A stretch of 64,000 nt of DNA from Heterocephalus glaber (taxonomy: Eukaryota; Chordata; Mammalia; Rodentia; Bathyergidae): NCBI RefSeq assembly GCF_000247695.1, contig NW_004624734.1, positions 13,769,915-13,833,914 on the forward strand, in the 5' to 3' direction. The translations under genes were made by a program, and so were the position numbers. Under the pieces are notes generated by a model. The model worked only from the letters and a program-made list of their open reading frames with translations, had not been told where the DNA came from and ran no database searches. Numbering within the stretch: the stretch's first letter is position 1; every line of letters begins with the position of its first letter. Positions 1 through 14,088 of this stretch are shown piece by piece.

Positions 1-574
1 TTTTAGTAGAAAGACGGAAGCAAATTGGAACCTTCTGAAGGAAACAAAACAGGTTTGAGACTAGTGGAGAAGGGACAAGCAGGTCTAGGGATCATCTAAC
101 AGAGCTGCTTAAAGCTCCGACTGAGGCATTAATCCTAGGTAATAAGGATGAGGGAGAGATACTCTCACAAAGGAGTCACATGGTAAGCCATCCTTTGGAA
201 ATCAGGAGACTATGCAAAAGTCAGAGTTGGAGAAAAGAAAGAAAAGAAGGAAACAGAAAAATCAACCAGAAGCTAGCTACTTCTGGTGTGTTAGGTACAA
301 GGGGATAAAAAGGCCACTGGGACAGATACAATGGATCACAGAGACAGCATGCTAAGAGGGGAGATTTAAAGACCAAGATTTCAAGGTAGAGAGAACAGGG
401 ATAAGATCAAAAAAAGGAAAGAACACAAGTAAATATATCTTTAAGTAAAAACTTTTTTAAAAAAGCAGCAAAATCCATTATGGATGAGTGATTACATTCA
501 TGGGAGTTTATTGCACCTGTCTTTCCATTTTTGAGTACATTAAAAACTTCTGTACTGAAGTTTTTGTGAAGGGT
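1..574. other. ZC3H14 intron 9, unassigned part
   Basis: Purine-rich intronic DNA, with many GAGA and AAAG runs around 60-460. No coding or repeat signature was recognised. Confidence 0.6.
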
Positions 575-736
575 GGGGATTGAATCCAGGGAGCACCAAG
601 TTCAACTCCAACCTTTTTAATTTATTTTGAGGCCAGGTCTCACTAAACTCCCCAGACTATCTTTGAACTTATGCATAATTCTCCTGCCTTAGCCTCTGAG
701 CAGCTGGGATTACAGGTATGTGCCAACTTGCCTGGT
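575..736 (-). repeat. B1-dID SINE
   Basis: Reverse-complement ID part (gggattgaatccaggg) followed by reverse B1 (tgggattacaggtatgtgcc). Diverged. Confidence 0.75.
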
Positions 737-888
737 TTCCTAATAAAAAGTATAGGTATGAACATTCTTCAGGATCCCTTATTCTCTTTTTGGGTCTAAT
801 CTTCACAAATAATACTCCATAAAAATCCATTTGAAAACAATGTATCACAAAAAATTTTAAAAAGAAAGTAAAATATTTAAATTTTTAC

Positions 889-1044
889 CTTGATTTTTTT
901 CTGTAATATCTCCTTTTGTTTCCTCTTCTTTAATAGGGGAGCTAACTCTGGTGGTCCTGTTTTGCCCCTGGACCACTTCTGCCAGCAATTCTTCTTGAGA
1001 TGTTCGAGTTCTGGGAGCAACTGGAAGTGTCTGTTTCTGTGGGA
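889..1044 (-). CDS. ZC3H14: ZC3H14 coding exon 9
   Basis: 156 nt encoding residues 375-427, including PQKQTLPVAPRTRTSQEELL and PIKEEETKGD. It ends in EKNQ plus one base with the donor GTAAAA. The next exon is not found in the remaining 888 bp. Confidence 0.94.
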
Positions 1045-3686
1045 CTTTAACACAAAATTAAAGAGAGATGGAAATACAACAAATGAACATCAGAACATAT
1101 CAAAACTCAATAGTTAAAACATATCATAGTGCCTCCTTGGGTTTAGAACACTCAAGGAGTTCACAAAAATCCAGAAACTACCACCTGAGCCTTTCTTACA
1201 AGATTCCTGAGATAGATATCCAACTTATTACCCATACATATGTAAACAATGTCTACACATTTTAAGAAATATGCCACGAAGAGTACGGCACATATGTATT
1301 CATTTTTTTAAATAATGAACCATAGGCTTTGCTTCATAACCTTATATAATTTTGAATTGTAATTTAGGTAATTTAGATAGAGAAAGAATGTTTCAAAGCT
1401 ATTTCTTAAAACTTTGGGATATCCAAGTCAGGCACGGTGGCTTACATCTGTAATCCCAGTACTCTGGGAGGCTGAAGCAGAAGAATCACAAGTTCGAGAC
1501 CAGCCTTTAGGCAATTTAGCAAGACCCTGACATCTCAAAATAAAAAATTAAAGAGCTGGGGGTGTTATTCAGTGTGAAAGCCCCTGGGTTCAATCCTCAG
1601 TACCCTACCCCCACACCAGAAAAAGACCTGGGAATCTTTAACTTTTAGAAAAGGAGGGTATTTCAAGGTCACAGAAATTCTCTAAATTTGTTAGGTCAAG
1701 CACTGGCCTTTGCCTGATAACCCTTATTCTACATGCCATAACTAGTTTATGTTCAAGGTTAAATTAGGGATGAAAAAGACAGTTGAGTATCAGGATCAAA
1801 AACTGATGTCTTTCATTTTTTTCTTTTCTCCTATTTTTAAGGAAGGGTGAAGGGGGTGAAGGGAGTGCAGGGAAATGGGGAAAAAATATGAACAAAGATA
1901 CATCATGTAAAGGTACAAGATCCCAATGATGAATATAACTATTGTATACCTAAAATGTACCAATAAACTTAATGAAAAAAAAAACACTGATGGCTAATCG
2001 TTCAGTTCAGGAAGGGGTCAAAGATGTGAGATAATGGAAAGCAGAACAATACTCCAAAAAGCATTGATCAGATCCACAGTAAAAACCAAAGTAATTTTTG
2101 AGAGTTAATAATTACCATCACCTTGTTACCACAAAGGTTTAAACATTGGCTATAGCAGGACATGAAGTACAGAACTCAACACTATAAAATGGCACCCATC
2201 ATCTGTACTTCTGAATTAGCTTTCTGCAAAAAAGTTTGTTTTAAATACATGCAGTATCTTAATATTGTCACAAAATGATGTGCTTCTATCAGTATGATTA
2301 TTAGGGCAAGGCTATCACAAATGAGTTCTCTCCCTCTCTTTTTCTTTCTTCTGCAGTACTGGAGACTGAACCCAGGACCTCATACATAACAGGCCAAGTA
2401 CCCGACCACTGAGTTACATCCCCAGCCCTACCATTTTTGTCATCATCATCATCATCATTTTGACACAGGGTCTTACCAAGTTGCCTATCTGGCCTCTAAC
2501 TTCCAATCCTACAGCCTCAGCCTTCTGTAGCTAGGATTATAAGTGTGTGCCACTACACTGACTCCTCTTTCCTACATTTATTAATGGATTCCAAGATGAA
2601 GAAACGTATCTGCTTGTTTTTAAGTTTTAAACAAATTTCTCTTGGGGCTTGAGAGGAAGCCAGCGGCAGAAGAATTGCTTAGCGTACACAAGCCCAAGTT
2701 TGATCTGCAGCACCACATAAAAAAACCAAAAAAACACAAACTTCCCTAACTTCAGCTACTTATTATCCAATATTGCTACCCTTTACCTATCACGAATTCG
2801 TATCTAATGTTGAATTTAATACTATTAATATGAAAGTCTCATTTTTTAATCAAAACTTTTAAGCGAGGATTGGCGGTACGTTATCTATAATCCTATCTCT
2901 TTAGGAGGCTGGGCAGCGGTACTGAAAGTTAAAGGGCAGCCTGGGCAACATAAGAATGAACTTCTCACCAAATAAAAAGAGTTGGGGTATAACTCAGTGC
3001 TAGAGCACTTCACTAGCATATGCAAAGCCCTGGGTTCAATCTCTGGTATGACCAAAAAATTAAAATTAAAAAACCGTCCCTTCAAAGTTTGTATTATCTG
3101 CTTCACACACTTTGGAATGAGGGTGTAAGAGTACTACACACAGGTGCTCAAAGATCTAAACTCCAATGATACTTTCCCAAACTGATCAAATTTCCTTCTA
3201 AAACCATTCTTTATAGAGGAACTTCACTTTGGTCTTTACATCTGACAGACACCTTATAGTACAACTCAGGAAGCAAGCATTTTAACTTACTGAATGATCT
3301 CTTACCCAATGTAAACATACTACACATAAATTACCTGCAGAATAGTTGGTTGTTTTTGTTACAGATTCTTGAGCTTCAGATATAGCCTTCAAAATCAGAT
3401 TCTTATTAGCTTGTTTAGAAGGTGGAAGAGAAGGTCTAAAAGAGTTTTAAAAAGGTATTTTTACAACATTTTAAATTTCTGTTCTTCACTTACTAACCAT
3501 CCATTACGCCTTTACTATAACTTCTCCACGTTTCACATAGACAAGCTATCATTTTTAGAAAATGTCAACTAGACTGAAAGAAACCTTACTTTTTAAAATA
3601 ACAAATCTGAATAAATTTTTTTCTCATAAAATTAGGTTTTAATTCTCTGCAATCCTCTACAATGTTAAACAAGGTCATTCTCAGTA

Positions 3687-3717
<31 letters not shown>

Positions 3718-6700
3718 TATATAGATATATATATCTCTCTAAAAGATTCAATGGCAAGCTGAGGCTGAGGCAGGAGGATCGCTGAATTTGAGGCCAGCCT
3801 GGGCTACAGAGTAATTTCAAGGGCAGCCTGAACTAACAGCAAGACCCTGTCTCAAAAAAATTAATAAATAAATTCAATGGAAAAGTCTTACATAGGATTA
3901 TATTAGATGTTTCTCAAGATTGTCCTTTTTAAGAAATCCAGAGGGCCAGGGATGTAGATCAATAGTAAAGCACTTGCCTAACATGCACAAGGCCCTAGGT
4001 TTGATCCCTAGCATGAAAAAAGAAAAAAAGAAAAAAAGAAACCCCGAGGACTCCAACAGGCAGCTGGAACCACTGTGCTTACACACCTCCTTTCCGGCTT
4101 TGCTGGCACTGAGACGCTGCTGGACACACTTCCTGTCCGGGAGCCATAATCGTCATCTTCCTCCTCCTCTTCTCCATCATGATTGAATTTTTTTACTTTA
4201 ACAACTGAACTTACCACAGGTAACTTTCTCTTTCGAAAATTTTCTTCCTGCAATCAAATAAGTTGATGCTTACCCAGACTCAGAAAATAAAGTTCTATCA
4301 CACATTTTTTTCATTGAAAAAAGACAATCTTGTTAAGGATTCACAGGGTACTTACTGGTTTCTTATAAAAATGTAAATACCTCAAACAGCCAATCATTAA
4401 CTAAAACAAAGCTTAAAGCTTTATATTCATTTCATAAACAGCTACACACAGCACTGCTGAGGAAATTAATAAAAGGGAGTTGGTTATTACCATGAACAAT
4501 CTAAAATTTACCTAACCATGACAGGAAAAATTATAAAATATGGATAAAGCTATTTCAAATGCCAGAAATCAAAGAAATTAAGAAAAAGGAGTAACTTAGT
4601 TGTTCACTAGCAATTACCTAACACCCTCCCCTAAAATTATTAAGATAAAAACAGTTAAGTCAAATGTCAGACATCCCAGAAACTAAAAAAAGGGAGTTAC
4701 TTGGTTGCTTACTAGCAATTACCATAAACAATCTAAAACTGACCTAACCTCTCTCCCCAAAATTTTAACGTAGACTAACTCAAATGTGAAAAATACTAAC
4801 AAGGTATGCAGATATGATACAAAATCTCTCTAGAAGCCAGCCGTGGAGAGGCTAGGGCAGCAGAAAGATCAATTTACAATAAACTTGTAATATGTGTTTA
4901 GTTAGTTCACATACTATTTAGTATCAAGAACTGCCAGCCAGGGATTTAGCCCAGCAGTTCCACCACCTGCCTCGAAAGCACAAGGTCCTGAGTTCAATCC
5001 CCAGTACCAAAAAAAAAACTACCAAACTTCAGCCTAACAAGCCAGGATTTAAAAATACAAACCTCAATGATCATTTTTTCAGAGTTGTTTCTGAAGAAGG
5101 GACTATAAGTCTCTTCTAAGCTGTTAAGCACTTCTGGTTCACATAAATGTCCCGTTTCATACACCCGACTGTTCTGTATATCCAGTTGCTTGGCAGCGTG
5201 AATACTGCTTTGCTGCTGCTGAAATTGTAACCTGTTTAAATGAGCGCCACTCTCTGCATTTCGGCTTGCGGGTGGTCGATAAATTTCAATAGAAGGGCGA
5301 GAAGAACCATATGTAAGTGTCACTGTAGGTTTTTTCTGAGATAAAGGATTCTCCTGCACAAAATTGAGGTCTTCATCAATGAGGTCATCTGGTTCCGGCT
5401 TAATATCAATCACATCTTCAGAGGGTGCTGGCTCCCTCAGAGGCTTCACTGTTGACATTAGTCGGGTTGCAGCTCCATCATCATAAGTCTGTCTACCAAA
5501 AAAAAAAATATTTCACAATAAAATTAGATCAATTATCTCCAAATCCTCAAAAAATGTTTGTTTTTGAGACAAGGTCTCACTATGTAGTTCAGGCTAGTCT
5601 TAAACTATGTAGCCAAGGCTGGCTTCAAACTCATGGCGATCCTCCTCAAGCCCACGGGCTGGGATTACAGGAACCCGCCACCACACCCGGCAAAAAAATA
5701 TTTACTTTAAAATTTTTTTTTTTTTTGGTACCAGGGATTGAACTCAGGTCCTTGCACTTGGCACAGCAGGCGGCGAAACCACTGAGCTAAATCCCCAGCC
5801 CTACTTTAAAATTTTTAATGACAGGCTGATATTGGTGCTGTTTTCCACTGAAAAGATTGCTCACCACAAACCTCTGTCAGATGTGTAAAAATAAAGGTGT
5901 TCCATTATAAAAAAAGTATGTATTTTCATGAAAAATACCTCATATTATTTGTTTTCTGCTCCTGTGAACTTGTAGCAACTCTGGAATCTCTTTTCTCAGG
6001 TCTAGTGCTAGAAATAGCAAGGGGAGGCACTGTAGCTTCATGCCTTCTCTCATCTCCCCGACTGAAACTGCTCTTGTTTGAAGGCACATTATTATCAAAG
6101 ATGGTGGTATCAGAAGACTTTAGACTAGAGGGTTCTAGAAAGAAAAATAAATGATCTTTGAAATCTACTTTTATTACTTTAAAACTTTTCCTCTCTGATG
6201 ACCAATTCAAAAGTAATACATGTTCATTGTAGAAAAGTTTTAAAATACAAACAAAATAACCAATTACCTCAAAGGTGTTTTTTTGCTTTCTGTAGTACAA
6301 TACTGAGGACTGGACACAGAGCCTCACGCACTGAGCTATATCCCCAGGCCTTCTTACTGTTTGAGACAGGGTGTCACTTTGCCCAGGCTGGCCTCAAACT
6401 CACAATCCTCCTGCCTGAGCCTCTGGAGTGGGTAATACATGTGTGTGCCACCACACTCAGCTTCAAAGGCTATTTTTTGAGGAAGGGTATATATAGATCT
6501 ATATTGTGTGTGTTCTCACACACTACTCCATATTACTTGTAATGCCTGAATGTTATTCCACACACAGTAATAAAATAATGTATTTAATTTATTAGTATTG
6601 GATGTTGATGTAACTTTCAATTATAACAAAGTGAGACACCCTTGGACTTAAACCTCTGCATACATCTACAATTTTTTCCTTAGGATACATAGCACTACTC

Positions 6701-9700
6701 CCGCTCCCACCTACACACACATTGAAATTATCACTGAATAAATTTACTGCTCATAAAATTCATAACATTGTGCTCCCTTACAAAGTTCAAATGAACACTC
6801 TTTTCAAAGTTGCGAGTGTTTCTGAAACAGCACAAATGACTTTCAGAAGAATCATATGCTACAGCAAATAGAAATTCCAAACAAACCTCAATTTTATAAA
6901 TCTTACCAGTTGTAACAGAGCGAAGTTTATCTAATACACCATGAAGCCTAAAAAAAACAAAACAAAACAAAAAAATAAAGCCTCCCTTAAGATTTTATTT
7001 CAACTGCCACTCTAAATGTGATGACATTTTATCCAGATAAATATTGATATATGATTTAACGTATAAATGATGTTAAAATTAACTTTCTAGTTCCACATTT
7101 TAAAAGACTATATAAATATTACAGAAATCAATCAAGAATCATTACTTTTCTTCACTATTTTTAACATCTAGCCTCTGCAAATGAGCCCAAAGGAACTGGA
7201 GGTACAGCCTGGTGGCAGAGCAAGTTCTTAGCATGCACAGGCTCTGGGCTCAATTCACCGTACCAAAGCAAAACAAAACAAACAAGGGCAAGGACATCTT
7301 CTAACTAGAATCTGGGTCTACAAAAATGTCACTTTGCTTCCTGAGGACTAAAGACTGAATAGAGCTTCCAGTAAAACAAAATTATGTAATAATGCTTACG
7401 TCACAATGGTTTAATAACAACTTTTGTACTTATTTTGACACTGGGGACTCAGCCTAGAGCCCTCAGCATGCTAAATATCCATTGTACCACTCAACTTCAC
7501 CCCTACACCAGCAGTTCATATTTAACTACTTCCATGGTTTCCGGACAACCTAATTTAGAGAGCTAAAAAAACAAAAAAATTTATCTCAGAAGATGGTATA
7601 CAATTTCACTGTAACTATTATTTTCAAAATAATTGTTATAAGCAAATATAGACCATAAGTTATGGCCTATTTTAGCAACTATATTCAAGGCAAATTTGCC
7701 CTGTAGTGCTTCTAAGAGGCTCCCCTAAACACCAGAATTCTCACTGTACTGTTTCACTGAGAACCCTAGTCACGAGCCAATGGCACACATCAACAGACAC
7801 AACTATTTCGGGGCTTAAAAAAATCATGACAGTCTGTTTGGGGCTGGTGTTAATATAACATTTAAGTGCCAAAATGAAGATAACATCCCTTGCATCAGTA
7901 CACACTAAAGAACTGAATTTGTGGCAAGGACAAGAAGTTGAATTTTAGCTTAAATTCAGATCCAGTAAATGGTATGTTTGTTTAATAAATTTCTCCAACG
8001 TATTCCATCAAGTTATGTGATAAAGCATCTATTAGGTCAATCTCCCATCTAAGAGAAGCTGGACTCAAATCCTAGGTGATCCAAAGGTTAGGTTATGAAA
8101 ACTGTTTACTAAACAAAACAAAAAAATACTTGCACTGCTAAAGATTAAAGCACCATGACCACTTTTATTTGGTAAGCAATGAAATAAACTGTCCTAAGTA
8201 GGTTAGACCACTACATTAAAGTCATGAGTAAGGACCTATACTCTTAACAACATATAAACCCAGAGAATTCCGAGGTGGCTGCACAAGAGCTATACAGCAT
8301 ACAGTGGCCTGCTAGGACAAAGACACTAAGAGTTTTGAGTTAAGGAAAGACTTTAATAGGCATCATCTCTCCTTAGTGCCTATTTGTTATCCAAGTCTTC
8401 TGCCACTCTACTCTGTTCCTCCCACTTTCACTATAACTGGCTGCTCCTAATCTAAGAGCTCTTAGGAACGTTTCTTGTCTCTACTCTCAGCTATATCATC
8501 TTCTTCCATTCTCACTCTATCTCAAACCTGGTATCAATCAGGACCTGGTTTTCTTCAACTGAATCATAGTTTTAGTCGGCATTCTCAACTAAAGGCCCAT
8601 GTGGTTGGGAAAAGGACACTTCAAATTAAAAAACAAGGCTGCTTATTTTAAAATTCCAAGGTTTAAAGATGGAAATTTTCATTTATCAAATGAAAGAACG
8701 AATTTTAAAAATGAAAAAACCCAAAAAACTTTGCCTCTTATAAGGTAACTTGGAAAAAACAAAACAGGAAATACATCCAGTCCAAACTACAGCTGGTACT
8801 TGGTGTTTGTAACTGGTTTTGGTTGGGGGAAAGGAATAAGACATAGTTTGCAAAAGAAACATAGAAATTGCAGGTGACATACATTAGGGGCTCCTTGCAG
8901 GTGGACTCCAAGCACCTGTATGTGTTAGCTCATTTAACCCTCACAATTCTATACAGAAGCACTTTACTGTTCCCAATTTATGGACAGAGAAATATAGCAA
9001 GATCCAGAGCCAAGATTCAACCTGCAACGGCTCCAGAGGCTGCGCCCTCATCACAAACTGCCTCTCCATGATGACCTAACGACTGTCAAGAATCGCTTTC
9101 CAGACAAAACACCTACTCTGCAAACTGTGGTGTGAGGCATAGATATTCAGAAACATACCATACGGTGAATCGAATTGTGTTGTTCCCTAGAAACAGGGAC
9201 AGGTCCTCTGTCATTTGGTCCTGACTTTTCTTGTTGGCCACCATCACCATAATGTAATCAGGAAGTTCTTCATCTATTTAAAAGGAAAAGTATATCAAAT
9301 CTTTTTTATGTTTTCCTTAACATTTGTATTATAGCTGATGTACATTAAAATATAGATGTAGCTTTAAGAACTAGTATCTCACTCTGTTGGAACTGTGTCA
9401 GACAAAAAAGCTCAGTGTTGAATTTTTCCTCTTCATTCCCAAAATATTCCAATTACTAGCAGAATAAGAATTAGGGATAAATTATGAAATCCTTGGAATA
9501 AAGCTAGACATCTAGGATTACAGAATCAATTTTGAGAGTGTAGGGCCAGGGATTTAGCTCAGTGGTTCCGCCGCCTGCCTCGAAAGTAGAAGGACCCAAG
9601 TTCAATCCCTGGTACCAAAAAAAAAAAAAAAGAAAAAAAAAATTTTGAGTGTGTTCATCTCCTTGAAAGAAAAAATGTTTTTATCATCAGAGAAGCTTCT

Positions 9701-11233
9701 AGAAAATATGGACACTCCCCAGGACTAGTAACTGAGTTTTGTTTAGTTTTGTTCAAAAATACTCATTTCTCAAGATTACATCTTTATCCTTGGTAAACCA
9801 GATTTTAATTACTCAGTATAATAAACTTGGAGCAACATCAAATAAACTAAAATCACCCGAAACTCTACATAACTTAAAAATTTCAATTTTAAGTAGCAGC
9901 TAGAGGTGTTGCAGGTAGGGTGCTTCCCTAGTGGGCACAATGCACCAGGCTCAATTCCAGCACAACAGAGAAAAAAAATTCGATTAAATAATGTCAACTA
10001 ACTTTATTCACTGTTTTATCTTCACAGTGATCACCTTACACAATGATTATGAAGGTGAGGTCCAGGGCCAAGAAAAAAATTGAGAAAAAAAAACAACCCT
10101 CAGTAAGATTAGAAGATTCCAGGCGGTGTACAACTGTAATCTCAGCTACTAAGAAGCTATGGGAAAAGGACAAAGTTCAAGGCCAGCCTGGGCAACTAAA
10201 ACAGATTATCTCAAATTAAAGAGGGTTAGGGCCAGGGATTTAGCTCAGTGGTTCCACCACCAGCCTCACAAGCGCAAGGTTCCTAGTTTGATCCCCCGTA
10301 CCAAAAAAAAAAGAGGGTTGGGGATATAGCTCAGTGATAGAGTGCATGCCTAGCATGGGCAAAGCCCTAGGTTCAATCCCCAGTACAGCCAAAATAAAAA
10401 AATAAAAATGTAAGTAAAACAAATGCCATTATCATTGGAACTCCAATCCCTCCCTACCTCCCCCCGCAAAAAAAATTTAATACTTAAAATGCTTATATTT
10501 CTACACAGGCATACAGGATCATTTCTAAAGTACTATCAAACATTTGTATCCAAGATAAACTTGGATCAAAAATGCAGTTCAAAAGAAGCACAAATACACT
10601 GTAAAAGCACAAAATCTATGAAAAAAAAATCATACTGTTTCATAGATGCATGCAATATGTGAGAAGATACAAGGACAAGCAGACATTTTGAGGGTGGAGT
10701 ATTAATGGACTCTCACTGCTTTCTAGCAATTATAGTAAGCAAGCTGGTAGCTATTTCTGCATGGTTTCTACTACAGGACACCAATAGTAACTCAGATCAA
10801 CAAAAAAAAGGTGGGAATACTTCAGCAGTCTTTTGGTAATTTTTCCCCTTAACATCAATGATACAAACAGGCCATGTCACTATGTATCAGCTTCCATTTT
10901 CTAAAATATTGTATGAGGTCAGTGGTTGTCTGGGTACTGGGTTGGGAGCTCTGAAAGATGTAAGGTAGAGATAGAAAGCAGCTCCTAAAAATTTTGGGAG
11001 CTGATATATATGTTCATTATCTGGGTTTGGGGGGGAGTTTTTTGGCAATGCTGGAATCAAACCCAGGGTTTTGTCTGTCCTCTACCTATAGACTACATTT
11101 CCAGGCTAATATACCCATTACCTTGATTGCAGTAATGACTTTCATTTTATCAATGTGTCCAATTTAGGGCTGGAGATATAGCTCAATGGTAGTGCTCTTG
11201 CCTAGCATGCACAAAGCCCTGGGTTCAATCCCC

Positions 11234-11271
<38 letters not shown>

Positions 11272-14053
11272 AGTTTAATATATGCCAATTACATCTCAAC
11301 AAAAGCTTTCAGAAATTCTCAGGTTTTGTGAGTAGACATACAATGAAATATAACAACTTAACGAAAAATTAACATGTTGTCATGATATGTTCTTCCAGAA
11401 TTCTGACAGGCTTCTCAAAGTCATTTGAAATCAGCATAGCATACTAGGGGAAAAAACCAAAGTTGTGAAGGTTTCTAAAAGTTAATTATAATTTTAACTG
11501 CCACCTCACTGAAGTACTCCATTTTAAACACAAGTGAGACATTACTACTTCCTTTAAAAATGTTTTTCATCTTTGTGTCCTAGCCAATACCTTGAAAATA
11601 AACAAGTATTTCCTGCAGAATTGTTTTTATGACTTTAAAGAGTCTAGCACTTTCTAGGGTAAAAAGAGGCTAGACAGCTGGGAATGCAGCCCTGTAGAGG
11701 TACACTTAGCATGCCCACATCCCCAGGTTCTATCCCCAGCACCACCAAAGAGGAATTAGAAATTCACCCTTTTCAGGACACTGATGCAGATACACATAAA
11801 TATAGTTAATTGCCGACATGAATAATGCGTTCTATTTTATTTCAAATGGAGTTGAAGGGTGACCTTGTTTAACCAATTAACATTTAGGAAACATCAGGCT
11901 CTCTGCTGTGTCACTGGAACACAGAAAACGTGAAATCTCTCCCCTTAAGAATCTTCTAAGCTGGGAGCAGAGCTCAGTGGCAGAGCAGGTAGGAGCCCTG
12001 GGTTCAATTCCTGGCCCCAAAAACCAAAATACATAAAATCTTCTACCACACAGACACAGACAGACACAGACACACAGACACACAAAGAGAACTTCTGTCA
12101 AGTAGCAGTGACAAGCTGAGAAAGTTGTGCTGATGTCCAAACTGGAAGTTCTAGAAGACCACATGCTCCAATCCAGGCTTTAAATCACAAAGTTTCTATC
12201 ATAAAGTTAACACAGTAAACATTAAGGGCTCAAAAGGCCTAAGTTCCCCGACCTTAAATCTGCTACTGACTAGCTCTATACAGCTTCATAAAGACTACTT
12301 TTTGTTTGTAAAAAGACTTCTACCTATCGCTCCCACCCTAGCACTATGTTCAGGAACAACAGGAACTATATGAAAATGTTTTCAAAACTATAAAATATGG
12401 TGTTTTTAAAATTAAAGGTCTTATCAAAAAAGCTTTAAAAAATTTATTACAATAAGACATACTATCATTAATGCTCCTCAAAATACTCTCCCCCTCTTTA
12501 AACACAATTTTCCTATCATTCTTGCCACTTTCTGAAACCAATCTGGAAGTCCATGAGTCCCTTTACAAGGTGTAATCAAAACTGTCCTGACTACTGTTGC
12601 CAAGTGCCATTCAATGGAAAGCCAGGCTCCTAAAAATGATATGGTATGTGACCACATCCACCCTGTTCACATTTGGCATATTCGACTTCTAGCTCTTCAC
12701 CAAGTGGAAATGACCAGGAAAGATAAACGGTTTTCAGTTGATGCAGGACATCATCATGTTGAGGCAGCCACACCACCAAAATTAATGAACCTCATGAAAG
12801 AGGACTTCCTAAACTGCTTCAGAAAGTGGCAAGAAGTTAGGTTTGGCGGCACATGACTGTAATCCCAGCTCATGAGGCTGTAGCAGGAGGATTACAAGTT
12901 CAAGGCCAGGCTGGGCTACATAATGAGTTCAAGGCTGCCCTAAACTACACAGCAAGACCCTGTCTCAAAAAAAAAAAAAAGGCAAGAAGAACAGGGTAAG
13001 TTGCTCAAAGTGAGACTTGGTATTTTGAGGGGGATTAATGGCAATGTGTCTTTTACTGTAATACATTTGTTAAGTTTAAGCACTCATAGTAGTTTTCAAT
13101 CACATCTCATATACATCAAAATGGATTAGATGAAACTTGCAACCAGGTTCTTAAAAAGCTCAAAATCCTCAATTGGCAATTTCTGACAAATGATAAAGCC
13201 ATCAAATTCAAACTCATTGGTAAATTTTAATTTGGACTCAACGTGTTTGCACTTTCATGTAGAATTTTCTTAGTAGGTTTTCTGTGGTTTTCTCTTTTTA
13301 AGCCAAAACAAACTTTTGGCTCACAGTTGGCATCCATTAAGTTATGAATAAAAAGAATAAATAAATCCCGATTTGGCCTCATCTTCTCTGAGCTTCGATT
13401 TTCTCATGTGTGAAAGCAGTGACAGCAAACCTTTTAGAGCTTTCAATGATGACAAACACCTGGCTGCAGCTCACATGCCACAGGTTCACTGCTAATGTGT
13501 TAAAGTCTTACAACAGTCCTGAAAACAGGTAATTTTTGAAATTTGCCTGTCCATAAGGCAGCAATACTCAAACTGGCCTCAAGCTCTTTCTCTGGTTTAT
13601 GTTACATCTATTGGTATTTACCATATAAAATTAAAACAGGAAATTTTAATTTAAAGGTACTATTTTAAAATACACATCACATTAAAAAACCCAAGTATAT
13701 TTGTGTATCTGTATAAAAAAATTATTTTTAATAAAACAGCTAAAGCTTGAAAGAAAACAAAAATGTAGTGCAAAGAATGGCCTTGTTCTGTATTTTTATA
13801 AATCTCAGTAATTTGGCTTGAGAGGTAGATTCTATTTTTTGCTTCTCACTTTTTTTTTTCTCCCAGTACTGGGGACTGAACCCAGGTCTTTGCACTAAGC
13901 TACATCCCCAGCCTTTTCTCACTGTGAGACAGTGTCTTGCTTAATCACTAAGTTGCCCAAGCTGGTACCAGTGCTTTTTGCATTTAATCTTCTGTAATGT
14001 TCCCACTGAAGAATGTGAAGAAAATCTAGTGTCAGATATATAGCCAGAAAACG

Positions 14054-14088
<35 letters not shown>

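Noticed and set aside
4994..5062. Read-through extension of the ZC3H14 exon 6 frame past the donor
   Set aside because: The frame runs into intron and the ID SINE; splicing at 5063 restores the known protein.
9541..9643. tRNA-Ala-like genes at this and similar sites
   Set aside because: Poly(A) tails and target duplications show these are ID SINEs; the acceptor stem cannot pair as in a real tRNA.
12614..12856. 80-codon plus-strand frame as a small gene
   Set aside because: Its end matches a mariner transposase C-terminus and is cut by a B1 insertion; it is a relic.
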